Source: Acanthaster planci (lineage: Eukaryota; Echinodermata; Asteroidea; Valvatida; Acanthasteridae). Taken from it: 15,876 nucleotides of DNA. The position numbers and the translations under genes are program-made. The notes below the pieces were generated by a model, which saw only the letters and a program-made list of their open reading frames with translations, was not told the DNA's origin and did no database searches. The DNA lies in the NCBI RefSeq assembly GCF_001949145.1, contig NW_019091370.1, forward strand, positions 757,432-773,307, given 5' to 3'. Below, one piece after another: positions 1-14,556 of the stretch. Each line of letters opens with the position of its first letter. The stretch's first letter is position 1.

Positions 1-296
1 TGAATCTTTTGTGTGGTAATGCCTGACCTTAGGAAGGAGTACGGCTAGGTTGGCAGGCCTGGATTTGTGGAAGGTCAACACCCTTTCAGACATCTACATG
101 TAGTTGATCACACTCATGTGCCTTTCCAATTGAATACATACATGTACATGAATTGACTCAGTTTTGCACTAAAAGTGCTCCTTCAAGGCTCCGGGAGGCA
201 CTATTCATTTATCTTGACAGCACAGATTATACATTGTTTTTTCCTACCAGGTAATTTTTTGGACCAAGAATGAGAAAGAACGGATGGTTATTAACT
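1..296. other. non-coding flank, no supported gene
   Basis: No gene is supported here. On the minus strand an ATG near 93 opens a frame of about 31 codons that runs off the window edge, but it has only a weak acceptor-like sequence before it and no recognisable product. The stretch carries TACATGTA-type palindromes at about 96-105 and 137-150, which occur throughout the window. It lies beyond the possible poly(A) signal of the minus-strand gene at 790-1476, so it is probably intergenic. Confidence 0.4.
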
Positions 297-302
297 TTTA
301 TT
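297..302 (-). terminator. candidate poly(A) signal AATAAA
   Basis: The minus strand reads TGTAATAAAAG here. It lies about 100 nt after the stop of the candidate last exon at 404-429, a normal distance for a short 3' UTR. It is the best candidate for the 3' end of the unidentified minus-strand gene. The hexamer alone is weak evidence in AT-rich DNA. Confidence 0.3.
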
Positions 303-403
303 ACAGCTAACTGCATTGTCAGCAGCAACAACCAGCAACCAGCATGAAGAGGCAAATGCTATTTGGAATTAACGACAAAACAAAACCAAGGACAGAGTCC
401 TGT

Positions 404-429
404 TCACAGAAATTCATTGGAAGTGGGAA
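404..429 (-). CDS. candidate last coding exon of the unidentified minus-strand gene
   Basis: The minus strand shows a pyrimidine-rich acceptor ending TCTTTCCAG just before 429. Joined in phase to the exon ending at 790 (one leftover base, G), it adds residues VPTSNEFL and a TGA stop at 404-406, followed about 100 nt later by AATAAA. A rival acceptor (AAATGTTGCAG) lies near 586. It is also in phase and would add about 40 hydrophobic and Cys-rich residues ending at 465. The shorter version looks more protein-like, but only a transcript can decide. Confidence 0.3.
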
Positions 430-789
430 CTGGAAAGAAGACTAGTCTTTGAACGAGCAATATTTTAGAAACATGTACATTTATGACTAGAGACTTGCAT
501 GACAGAACAAATTAATTTAACCCTGAACATGCATCTGTGGTAATAAGCAAACATGGCTAATTCTTGTGAAAAAGTGATAAAAACTGCAACATTTAAAGAA
601 GTGAATATGTAAGAGGCATCCTCATAAATCTCAACAATAGCATATTTTGAATTGTGCACATTTCTTAGATTCATCATTCAGCTTGCTACTTGTGCTTCCA
701 TATGTACAGTAACATACAAACACAAAGCATTGCATTGAAATGATAAAATCCAAGAAAACGGTGACTTTTAAAGCTACTGGTAAACTTAC

Positions 790-1476
790 CAAAGTCATCT
801 CTGTCTCCTGAGAAAGATGTACCAGAGACAGAGGGAAAACTAGCCATGTTGTCAAAGTGGTCATCGTGGATGAAGGGTACCCTGTTGAATGGATTAAACC
901 TCTCTCGGTGTGCAGTTCGGTCCCTGCTGCTTCTTTCCGTTAGCAATGGCGATGCGTTCTCTTTGGCAAAATTTTCCGGAGAGGAGGGTAGTGAATTTCC
1001 TTGTATCATCTGGGCAGGTGCTTTGGGGGCGCTGCCAGTATCTAAAGCTACTTCCGGAACTGTCATTTCTGTTGGTCTTGTCTCACTGGGATAATGTTCC
1101 CTATCTTCAGGCTTCACACCATCCGTGCATGCCTGTCTCGTTTCCGATTCCCCATGGTCTTCATGATGTCTCTGTCCTTGAGCTGTCGCCGTGTCGCTGT
1201 TGAAGCCTGAGTCACTTCTCCAGCTCTCCTCCGTCCAATTAGCTGATGGCGTTGGTGTCGACTGTAATCTTCCATCTGATTGGGGATTCTCCTGTTGGCT
1301 TGGGTCGGGGAAGCATTCCCTGTGATCAGCAGTTTTGACTCGCTCTTCGTCGCTTTCTGACGAGAAGCTTTCAGAGTCTGACCCAAGGCATGTGCCGCTA
1401 AACTTGATAACTGCAGTGGATGATTCAAAGGTCTGTGTGATCTGCTCAGGTAGTGGAACATCTTCATGATCTGGTA
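790..1476 (-). CDS. large internal exon of an unidentified protein, Ser/Glu-rich and probably disordered
   Basis: The exon is bounded by an acceptor (TTCTTAACAG) above 1476 and a strong donor (GTAAGTTTA) below 790, and is 687 nt long. It is open throughout in the frame that starts with two bases finishing a codon and ends with one base of a codon, so it is a symmetric phase 1-1 exon of about 228 residues. The start PDHEDVPLPEQ is followed by a serine/acidic run (SDSESFSSESDEE) about 30 residues in, a long low-complexity polar stretch, then a more conserved-looking aromatic segment near the end that includes FNPFNRVPF and HDDHFDN. The NPF tripeptide is the classical ligand of EH domains in endocytic proteins, so a trafficking adaptor or kinase tail is possible, but no family is recognised. 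There are no membrane segments. Upstream exons must lie above 1476. The gene is transcribed away from ATP5F1E. Confidence 0.6.
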
Positions 1477-2418
1477 CTGTTAAGAATTAAGAAAGAAAGT
1501 TCAGGCTAAGAAATAAGAAAGTTCACAAAATGGTGTACATTTTGATATTTTATCATAAATCCTGTTTTCCATCAGTTTCTACGATTGTTTCAGGCTCCAC
1601 TCTGTTAACTCTACAATTTCTTTCCACTGAAATGTGAACATTTAATACCATATCAACATATTTGACGACGGTGGATATAGGGTCTAAGCTCAGAATTTAG
1701 TGGGCTTATTTTCAATCTTTTAAAAGCAGCAAGTGCCTTGTCCAAGAACCATAGTTCTAGGGATAAACAGTGGATAGACTCAAAATATGATCAGATGACC
1801 AGACCTCTTTACTAACATGGAAAAAAAATTGGAAAATTATCAAAAATTGACGTGTAAATATGGTTAAAAGAAGATTGAAGTTTGATAGGGTGAAACATTA
1901 ACAGCAGTTTTACAGAAAGTTCAGCTGACATATTTTATGATACATCCAATGAATGTGATTGTGATACAAGATGACATAAGCCTAGAGATAAATGACAGGC
2001 TGGGACAACCCCCTCATTGCAAATTTCACGATGTCATGGATGTCATGAGAATTAGGGGTCAAACTTTGAAGCATCATGGGTACCAGACCAAGATATAATA
2101 GAAACTGTGGGTAGGGGGAACTGTGCCCTACTTCCATGATTTCTCAAGCACGCCTATTTAGCAGAGGCGATGTACCATTCCATGGGTGAGAACTTGGTGT
2201 TCATTTACACCTTTAGTACCCTGTTCCTATAATTAGGAAACAAAATCTACCTTTTCAAAACAATTACCTAGATAAGTTGACAGTGATTTCCTCTTTCATA
2301 TCAGAAAGAAAAAAAAAAGGGCTTTGGTTTTCGAGGGAAATTATGGGGTAAAATGGCCGTGTAAATGACACGATGAAGAGCTAAGAACAAAGACGAATTT
2401 GTGAATGAATTAGTGGTT
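1477..2418. other. AT-rich non-coding stretch, probably intron of the minus-strand gene
   Basis: No open frame or recognisable RNA is supported. A short A-run lies at about 2307-2318. By position this is most easily read as an intron of the gene whose exon lies at 790-1476. Confidence 0.4.
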
Positions 2419-2655
2419 CCTTAGCCTGGATGAAGGGTTTTGTAGGCCTTACTGGCATGACTGGGTCCATCTTTTTGATGGTTCCGTACGCTGTGGCATT
2501 TGAAAAGTTCCCCTGCAATCCCAGTAACATGAGTAAGGCGGCGGCCTATGGAGTAGTACCTTACCCTTCAGAAAGTACAAAATCGCTAGGTTGGGTAACC
2601 AGATGTCAAACAAAATGGCGTGATGCAGTCGTCTTTCGCCGAACTCAGGTAACAA
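2419..2655. other. ambiguous open block, possible exon on either strand
   Basis: This block is open in several frames on both strands, and splice-like borders exist for each. On the plus strand an acceptor-like TTCCTTAG precedes 2419 and a phase-0 donor CAG/GTAACA follows 2648. The frame contains ATGs at 2430 and 2529; from the second it reads MSKAAAYGVVPYPS and continues for 40 residues to the donor. On the minus strand, 2453-2512 is flanked by an acceptor (GGGATTGCAG) and a donor (GTAAGG). That 60-nt exon would join the 790-1476 exon in phase (phase 1-1) as ELFKCHSVRNHQKDGPSHA. Neither product is recognised. A YY1-like site lies inside the block. Confidence 0.3.
2611..2620 (+). promoter_or_regulatory. 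YY1-like motif CAAAATGGCG
   Basis: The bases match the YY1 core AAAATGGCG, which in animals often sits just downstream of transcription starts. The ATG inside it is followed at once by a stop (ATG GCG TGA), so it is not a useful start codon. It lies about 640 bp upstream of the ATP5F1E start codon and could mark a promoter of either neighbour. Confidence 0.35.
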
Positions 2656-2902
2656 AATTCTGGCTTTCTTGTTTAAATATTTTCAATATTTACCTAAACT
2701 AGAGCTACTAGGATTAACTTAAGGAATGGATCCTCAAGGTCTGAAAGTCAGTTAGTTTAAAAAAGAAGACTTCGTTTCCTTAATTACAGGAACAGTTTGC
2801 TAAACACCGCGAACTCGACCAGCACAGAATCAGAATGTAAACATGGTGGTCGAACTCACTGACGAGTCGTAATCGTACTAGGATGCATGGTTCAAGTTCA
2901 AC

Positions 2903-2920
2903 AACGTCACTGAACGTCAC
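2903..2920. promoter_or_regulatory. tandem CRE-type half sites (AACGTCAC x2)
   Basis: AACGTCAC occurs twice with a 2-bp spacer (2903-2910 and 2913-2920), giving two GTGACGTT sites on the minus strand. A third related site, TTCACGTCAT, lies near 2986-2995. TGACGT is the half site of CREB/ATF factors. The sites lie about 260-350 bp upstream of the ATP5F1E start codon. Binding is inferred from the motif only. Confidence 0.4.
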
Positions 2921-3094
2921 AGTAATGATCAACTTAACTCATTTACCCTTTGAATCCGAGTCCATCTTCGCAGCAATAATAATCTTCACGTCATAACTCT
3001 TGCCAAGCTAGTCTACGAGTGACTTCGCGAGTCTCGAGTTTATGCTGATTTATCAGACTGTTTTAACAGTTTAGTTTTTTGGCGAGCTTATTCG

Positions 3095-3135
3095 CGCCCT
3101 CTGTTGTTCGAGATTCGGCTCGACGACAGAGGGCG
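3095..3135. repeat. inverted repeat / hairpin with CGCCCTCTGT arms
   Basis: The left arm cgccctctgttgttcgag (3095-3112) and the right arm ctcgacgacagagggcg (3119-3135) are reverse complements, apart from a short mismatch and one unpaired base, around the 6-nt loop ATTCGG. The outer 10 bp are perfect. Each arm contains the AGAGGGCG core found in CTCF sites, so the two cores face opposite ways. The hairpin sits 120-160 bp before the ATP5F1E start codon. Confidence 0.6.
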
Positions 3136-3254
3136 TCCTCAATGACCTCTGCTCCGTTTCTGCCGGTTCCGAAGTCGGTTTCTTAACTTTTCCCGTTGAG
3201 TTTATCCATTTTTTGGTATTTGGAAGATCAAATCACCGACAGATTTATTCAGCA

Positions 3255-4103
3255 ATGGTTGCTGCGTGGCGTCAAGCTGGGATGAGGTAATATTAATAGG
3301 AAAATTATTTGGAATACAACTAGAAGCATAGGCCATTCTCAGAAAGTCTCTAGCCTGTATACTATATGTAAAATGGATGGAGCAAACCAGCATGCAAACT
3401 CTGTGCTGATTCATTAGATCCAGATTCATCGTGTTCATACGTTCAAGCATGTCCTGTGAAACAAGCAGGCCCAAAGTCGAAATAAAAAGGCCAGTCATCA
3501 TGTATTTGGGGGAATTGCAGACTTCAATTTTGGAAAGAGTTCCATACACTGACATCAGCAATTTTTCTCTGGGTTGGTTATAATATCAGAAAGGATGAAA
3601 TGCCATATTGGCACTTTATGGATGAATTCCATCGGGTAGGAACCACAAAAACTTTTAAAAGGCTGCGATTCCTGACGTGAATGCATGTAAAGCTGCTGTG
3701 GGCATTTTGGAGGCTATTTATGAAGACAACGTAGACATCTGTCAGTTTTGTGTTTTTACAGTGGCTGAGTGTTGCCATAGCAGTGATCCAAAATTTTATT
3801 TCTTGTAGTTATATCCAATATTCGGCACTTTGTGCACGACTATTGAGGCGAGCCCTGAAGCCTGAACACAGGACAGAAGCCCTGAAGGTAGAGGAGACAG
3901 TGATGCGTATCACACACTGGGAAAATGGTGCACCCAGTAAGTGTCATCTTCCACTGAATGTGAAAAATGACAACTGAATCAACATGATTTGTGTTTTTAA
4001 ATTTGTAAGGACACACGAGTACAGATGAACTTTGTGAAAGCAGTGATTTAATGTATATTGTTTGTACTTGTTTGTGGCAGAAAAAGAACAGAAGAAGGAT
4101 TAA
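3255..4103 (+). CDS. ATP5F1E: mitochondrial ATP synthase subunit epsilon (F1 central stalk), complete in three exons
   Basis: The coding exons are 3255-3286, 3809-3936 and 4081-4103, giving 60 residues, close to the 51 of the human protein. The start MVAAWRQAGM and the next exon's SYIQYSALCA followed by RRALK match the metazoan epsilon signature (MVA.WRQAG.SYI.YS..CA...R.ALK). The protein ends in a lysine-rich KKEQKKD. Splice sites are good: donors AG/GTAATA and A/GTAAGTG, acceptors TTTCTTGTAG and TTTGTGGCAG. Intron phases are 2 and 1, and introns are 522 and 144 bp. If the second donor were not used, the frame would run to a stop near 3975 and lose the lysine-rich end. Epsilon sits with gamma and delta in the F1 rotor on the matrix side of the inner membrane and, in known animals, has no cleaved presequence, which fits this start. 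It converges on the beta-tubulin gene to its right. Confidence 0.9.
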
Positions 4104-4993
4104 TAGTCTGGACATCCTGAGCTCCTAGCCGCTAACTTCAGATGATGTCAAGCGAGGACAACATTAGCTGTAGATGTTCAACAAGTCCAGATCATCACCA
4201 GCTGTGTTTTCTTCACTTGTGGATGCAAATGAGATTTCTTGTACCATACAGTGATTGCATGATGAGATTTATTGATGCAGTGACATTTGATTAAGTTACA
4301 AGTTTGTGTTTGACCGTGGGATGTTGGGGTTACCCTTACATGGCCCTCAATCTATCAAGAGTTGAGTTCACAGTGGTTTATGTTGTTCTGTAGAGCTCAC
4401 ATTGTTCTCCAAACTCTTGAATAATTTTAGATTTGTCCGTTATTAAATTTACATGTAATTCAGTAGGGATTTTGTTAATCCTAGCTTGGCCAGGCAAAAT
4501 TGCATAGCGTTGGTTAACAGTTCACCAGGATTACCTGTTCACTTGGATTACCTGTGGCAGAATATTGCTTCGTACATTTCACAGCCCAGATAGGCTCATC
4601 ATTGCTTGTATTTTGGGATCTTTGTTCCATGCTATTCAGTTTGCTGTGGTCCCTACTGCAGAGCCTACACAACCAACCAATATAACTGCACTGTTGTAAC
4701 AATTAATTGAGACCATGTTTTTCCCTTTTATGATGACAAATTTCAGATGTGGGGGAACCTTTTTCCAAGATACTGGTTTTTTTTATTATTCTTACATTGG
4801 CTTTGCAGCCATGAATATGCAGCTTCATTGATATCTTTGTGCCATTTCAAAATCAATGGAATTAACATGTGTTTATCATACCAAACTTTCCATTTGTCTC
4901 TATTTTCCATTATACATGCAATATGACGGCTCGCAGTTCACATTAGGTCCACATACCCATAAAAGTCCTTAATCTTAACGTTTTAAACCTGTT

Positions 4994-5016
4994 CTGATTT
5001 GTACTGTACAAATCAG
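4994..5016. repeat. 23-bp inverted repeat, 11-bp perfect arms
   Basis: CTGATTTGTAC and GTACAAATCAG flank a single T, so the arms pair perfectly. The repeat lies just before the plus-strand AATAAA at 5052. Transcribed from the plus strand it is a tight stem-like element near a 3' end; as DNA it is a symmetric protein-binding site. Confidence 0.6.
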
Positions 5017-5051
5017 TCATGCTCATTTATAATGTTTTTCATTTCTTTATT

Positions 5052-5057
5052 AATAAA
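5052..5057 (+). terminator. candidate poly(A) signal of ATP5F1E
   Basis: AATAAA is followed about 25-30 nt later by a GT-containing stretch (GGTGTT), as expected downstream of a cleavage site. It is about 950 nt after the ATP5F1E stop. A weaker ATTAAA at 4442-4447 would give a shorter 3' UTR. Confidence 0.3.
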
Positions 5058-5308
5058 AAAATTTCGACATTGAAATTTTTGAATGGTGTTAAAAACATGT
5101 CTGAATTTTTCTGATTTGTGAAAATAGTCAGTTTGAGAATATCGTACTTCTCAGGTCAAAACTGTAAGGTAGTTTTCCTGTCTGGAATTGCTGTTGTCAG
5201 GTGATATGTATTTCCTGTAACGTTTACAAATTAAAAATACATGTACATGCATCGAACTTACAAAAAGATTAGTCAACAATTCATGCTGAGTTTGTCTTCA
5301 CTTCCTGT

Positions 5309-5314
5309 TTTATT
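5309..5314 (-). terminator. candidate poly(A) signal of the first beta-tubulin gene
   Basis: The minus strand reads ACAATAAAAC about 370 nt after the stop codon at 5684-5686. A similar distance separates a candidate signal from the stop of each other tubulin copy (about 450 and 380 nt). Confidence 0.35.
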
Positions 5315-5683
5315 GTCTTGAAATTCTTTGGAACTTGTTACAGGTACAAACACAATGACTGTAAACGGTACCACAGGACATACACAATGCGGTTATTGGA
5401 ATGAAAGAAAGTAAAAGTGGTTTCTGTATTTTTCAACTTAAACCAAAACCTGTACATTGAGAATTACTGTGGCTGAAAGTGGACGTCCATTTGTTTGAGG
5501 AATGGTTTACCCTGTCTCTAAGTGAAGTTTGGATTTTTTTTCTGCAGCAACAAAGTTCAGGCACACTAAAGCTGTCCAGTTTTCCTTTACCACGAACGTA
5601 CAGATGGACAGGTTTAGTCCTGAACTGGTGTAGTTATGCCGGTGCTTGGTGGGTTCCATATGGGTTCACGTCACTTCTGATGA

Positions 5684-8912
<3,229 letters not shown>

Positions 8913-8983
8913 TTTGTGGTGTTGGATTTTAAATGAATTCGGAAATTTGCAAAAACTCTTCGGAATTTTTCTCCTGGCTTACT

Positions 8984-8993
8984 CCCGCCCAAT
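8984..8993 (-). promoter_or_regulatory. candidate promoter element: CCAAT box joined to GC box (beta-tubulin copy 1)
   Basis: The minus strand reads ATTGGGCGGG, an inverted CCAAT box fused to a GGGCGGG Sp1/KLF-type box, 72-81 bp before the start codon at 8912. Further up are TGACGCG (about 9016) and TGACGTA (9073), CRE-like sites. No convincing TATA box is seen. The transcription start is unknown. Confidence 0.4.
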
Positions 8994-9514
8994 GCGCTGA
9001 TTTGTCGAATGTTATGTGACGCGTTCTAGCGGCAAATATTTTCAAAACTATTATGTATTCGTCCGCGTAATATGACGTAGGGGAACTACTATTCTTAATA
9101 ATTTCCATTAAAGTTGGCGTCTGAGTACTTGATAAAACGTTTTACAGCTATAAGTGATCTTGCCATGTTTTGCTAAATGAGTAAATTTTGTTTATGATTA
9201 ACAAGACCAAAATATTTCTAATTATTGTTTACCTTATCAATTTATTCTTCCGCACTGCAAACGGGTGGTCGACTGGTTGCAATAACAACACCACGTAATT
9301 AATATTCCTTAATGTTCGATGAGAGCCAGTTAGTTGTTTTCCAATGACAGTGGCGGTGAAAAGGTCCACTTCAATGCTGCAGGCGCGTGCGTTTTCTAGA
9401 AAACATTAAACAGTACGCGTCACTCGACGCAATCTTTGCTCTGATTGGCTAATTTGTGTGGTCACAATATGAAAAAAATAATATAAAACATAATAATATC
9501 ATGATTATGTGTGA

Positions 9515-9700
9515 CCGGACCCTACAAGGGCTGGATTATCTGTGTCATGTGACTTTGCACCGACGAGGGTCGGTAAGTTAAGGGGGCCGGGAATAGCTCT
9601 AATCCTTCCAAGGAAGGGGCAGCAAAACGAACAGGGCCATGTGAACTGAATCTGCTTGCCCCGAAGAAGGTACTCGGTTACCGAAAGCTCAGAATTCACA
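9515..9700. repeat. hairpin-dense block, possible retroelement relic
   Basis: The block is more GC-rich than its flanks and contains several small inverted repeats: CCCT/AGGG, ACCGAC/GTCGGT (9559-9564 and 9569-9574), CCTTCC/GGAAGG (9604-9617) and GGTAC..GTTACC. Around the last, CCGAAGA - stem - GAAA differs from the hammerhead ribozyme core CUGANGA - stem II - GAAA at one core base. Hammerheads occur at the ends of Penelope-like retroelements. No stem III partner is visible, so this is at most a decayed relic. Confidence 0.3.
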
Positions 9701-10487
9701 TATTCCAGAACACTGGTTTTATATTATATTCTCGTCAATATTCTGATCACAGTGCTACGTAGCCCTTCCATATTTCTCAGGGCCATGCTTTCATATTCAT
9801 AATTCGTTGTTTGAAAGCTGCCAAAAAGGCAGCTGTGGTTGAAAAATACTCAAAACAAATTAACCACCAACACAAAGTCCACCGGAAGAAAACAAAATTA
9901 AACACAACTTTTTTGTCCCAAAAACTAAATTTGGTGTTAATAAGGCTGACCAAACACCCACCTTCAAGGTCACCTTCATGTAATGGGGCCATTTTGTCGT
10001 TCCGCGAGACTGAAAAAGGTGACCCAAAATGGCAAGCGTCAGGCGCCAATTAAGAATAATTTACACGTTTTTGAGGGGGAAGCTTCTTCAAATTCCGAGA
10101 ACGCACAATTGCCTTGTACAAAATTTTATGTACATTTGAAAGCAAACTTTGGAACAAAATGGTGTAAGCAAGTACACGTAATCGAGTTACCTTGGGACAT
10201 CTTTTATTACGGTCTCATCTCACAAAGTTAAATCTGTAGCATAATTCTGATTAGTTGAAATAGAGAACCACTAGACTTCAAAATCACCACATTTGATATT
10301 GCGCCAAACATATTTATGAATTACATGTATAAGTGTTTATCTAAAAAATATATGTAACAGTTTACAGTTCTCCAACCATCCACAATAAGGGCACTGTAAA
10401 AAAAATAAGGTCTCTGACAGAGGATATATTTTTAATAATATGAGAACAGAACCAACAAGTACAGAATGTTAACATTACAAACCCGTA

Positions 10488-10493
10488 TTTATT
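10488..10493 (-). terminator. candidate poly(A) signal of beta-tubulin copy 2
   Basis: The minus strand carries AATAAA about 450 nt after the stop codon at 10942-10944. Another hexamer lies further away near 10203-10208. Choice between them is not possible from sequence alone. Confidence 0.3.
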
Positions 10494-10941
10494 CAATGAT
10501 AATGTCAAGAAAAAGCTGCACACTTGATTACTGCAGGTGTATGTTGTTTGGTGTCGCTTGGGAATAAATATTTCCTAACCCCGCACTAGAAAGAGGAGTC
10601 TATCAATGTGTATTCACAGGAGCCAAACATCAAACTTAGTCTATGAGGTTTAAAATTATAGATTATACTTTATATTCTAGTTACATTTGAAAATATAACG
10701 TCTCTACTTTTAAGTTGGACATTTATGAATAATTTTGAATTTCAAACAATGATGTTCAAGGGTAGCATGAAGCTGAATTTCTTAAAGAGGCTGATTTTTC
10801 TAATACTCTAAGATATAAATCGCTGGATCCATAACTTTTTTGCAATTGACGACAAAGGAGTTTCAGCGACTAACGCTTTGAGTTGTGCTTATCCACTACA
10901 TGCACCACTTCTCTGAACATATTTTGATTTGTACTGACAAA

Positions 10942-13932
<2,991 letters not shown>

Positions 13933-14548
13933 TTTGTTGATATGGAATTTATGACTGAGGTAATTATAAAAAGCACCAAGTCTAAGAGGAGTGCAACCCT
14001 CGTTCACTGCCAAAGATCGAAGAGCCGCACTTCGCTCACTACCTTCGCCCTTATTCGCCAACGATATACGGTATGGTGTTTGTAGCTGAATCGTTTCACT
14101 AAAGAGTCCGCGGAGAAAAGTAGTGCATTTGATGCCACCTGTTTGATACTTTTAACTCCTTACTTGTATTTGACCAAAAAATGCAACTTTATTTTTATTT
14201 TAGTTAATGGTACATGGAGAGAGGCAAGCTGAAAGGTTTTATATTTTAAGATACTGATTTTATAGAGCATGTCAGTATTACGAGAGAACATTATTAATCC
14301 GCATTGACAAGCAATATGTAGATGGCTCCTTACCAGTATGTCATGTGTAACTAATAGTTGTTAAATACAGGGAACCATGGAAATTTCTCAGGGGTCGGTC
14401 CTGGGGCGGTGAACAGTCACAAGTTGTCAAAGATGCGGGTAAATATTTTGTCACCAAAGCAACAATCAGCTAGCTGTGGTGATTACGAATAGGTAACGTT
14501 TCCAAAAGAAATGAATAGTCATCAGTGATCCGTGAAAGGCTTGTTGCT

Positions 14549-14556
14549 TGACGTCA
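14549..14556. promoter_or_regulatory. full CRE palindrome TGACGTCA
   Basis: This is the exact 8-bp consensus CREB/ATF site, about 620 bp upstream of the copy 2 start codon. A further TGACGT half site lies near 14622. Regulation of the tubulin copy is inferred from position only. Confidence 0.4.

Larger units (their letters stand above)
2656..3254. promoter_or_regulatory. upstream region of ATP5F1E, possibly shared with the minus-strand gene
   Basis: No coding frame is supported. The part from about 2860 onward has more CpG than its surroundings. It holds three CRE-type half sites (2903-2920 and about 2987-2994), a hairpin with opposed AGAGGGCG cores at 3095-3135, and the presumed ATP5F1E transcription start. 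No clear TATA box is seen, as is usual for housekeeping genes. Because the gene to the left is on the other strand, the region may be a divergent promoter. Confidence 0.45.
4104..5683. other. shared 3' region between converging ATP5F1E and beta-tubulin genes
   Basis: There is no supported gene. This AT-rich spacer must contain both 3' UTRs. Candidate poly(A) signals are ATTAAA at 4442-4447 and AATAAA at 5052-5057 (plus strand, for ATP5F1E) and AATAAA at 5309-5314 on the minus strand (for tubulin). If the distal plus-strand site is used the two mRNAs end about 250 nt apart. A 23-bp palindrome lies at 4994-5016. Confidence 0.5.
8913..10941. other. spacer between beta-tubulin copies 1 and 2
   Basis: This 2-kb spacer holds the copy 1 promoter (roughly 8913-9100), a hairpin-dense block at 9515-9700, a short IR AGCTGCC/GGCAGCT at 9816-9834, paired motifs at 9964-10033, and the 3' UTR of copy 2 at its right end. 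Overlapping open frames at 9811-10231 have no recognisable product and are treated as chance. Confidence 0.5.

Noticed and set aside
3104-3118. GTTCGAGATTC resembling a tRNA B box
   Set aside because: No A box or acceptor stem at the right spacing; the bases are explained by the hairpin at 3095-3135.
3202-3561. Minus-strand open frame of 119 codons
   Set aside because: It overlaps exon 1 and intron 1 of ATP5F1E on the other strand, has no recognisable motif, and one frame of this length is expected by chance in a window of this size and composition.
3937-3977. Read-through end of ATP5F1E exon 2
   Set aside because: The frame continues past 3936, but a perfect donor GTAAGT lies there and splicing to 4081 gives the lysine-rich C-terminus expected for the family.
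9811-10231. Overlapping plus-strand frames (80 and 82 codons), one lysine-rich
   Set aside because: No domain, no convincing splice or start context, and the lysine-rich part comes from A-rich DNA.
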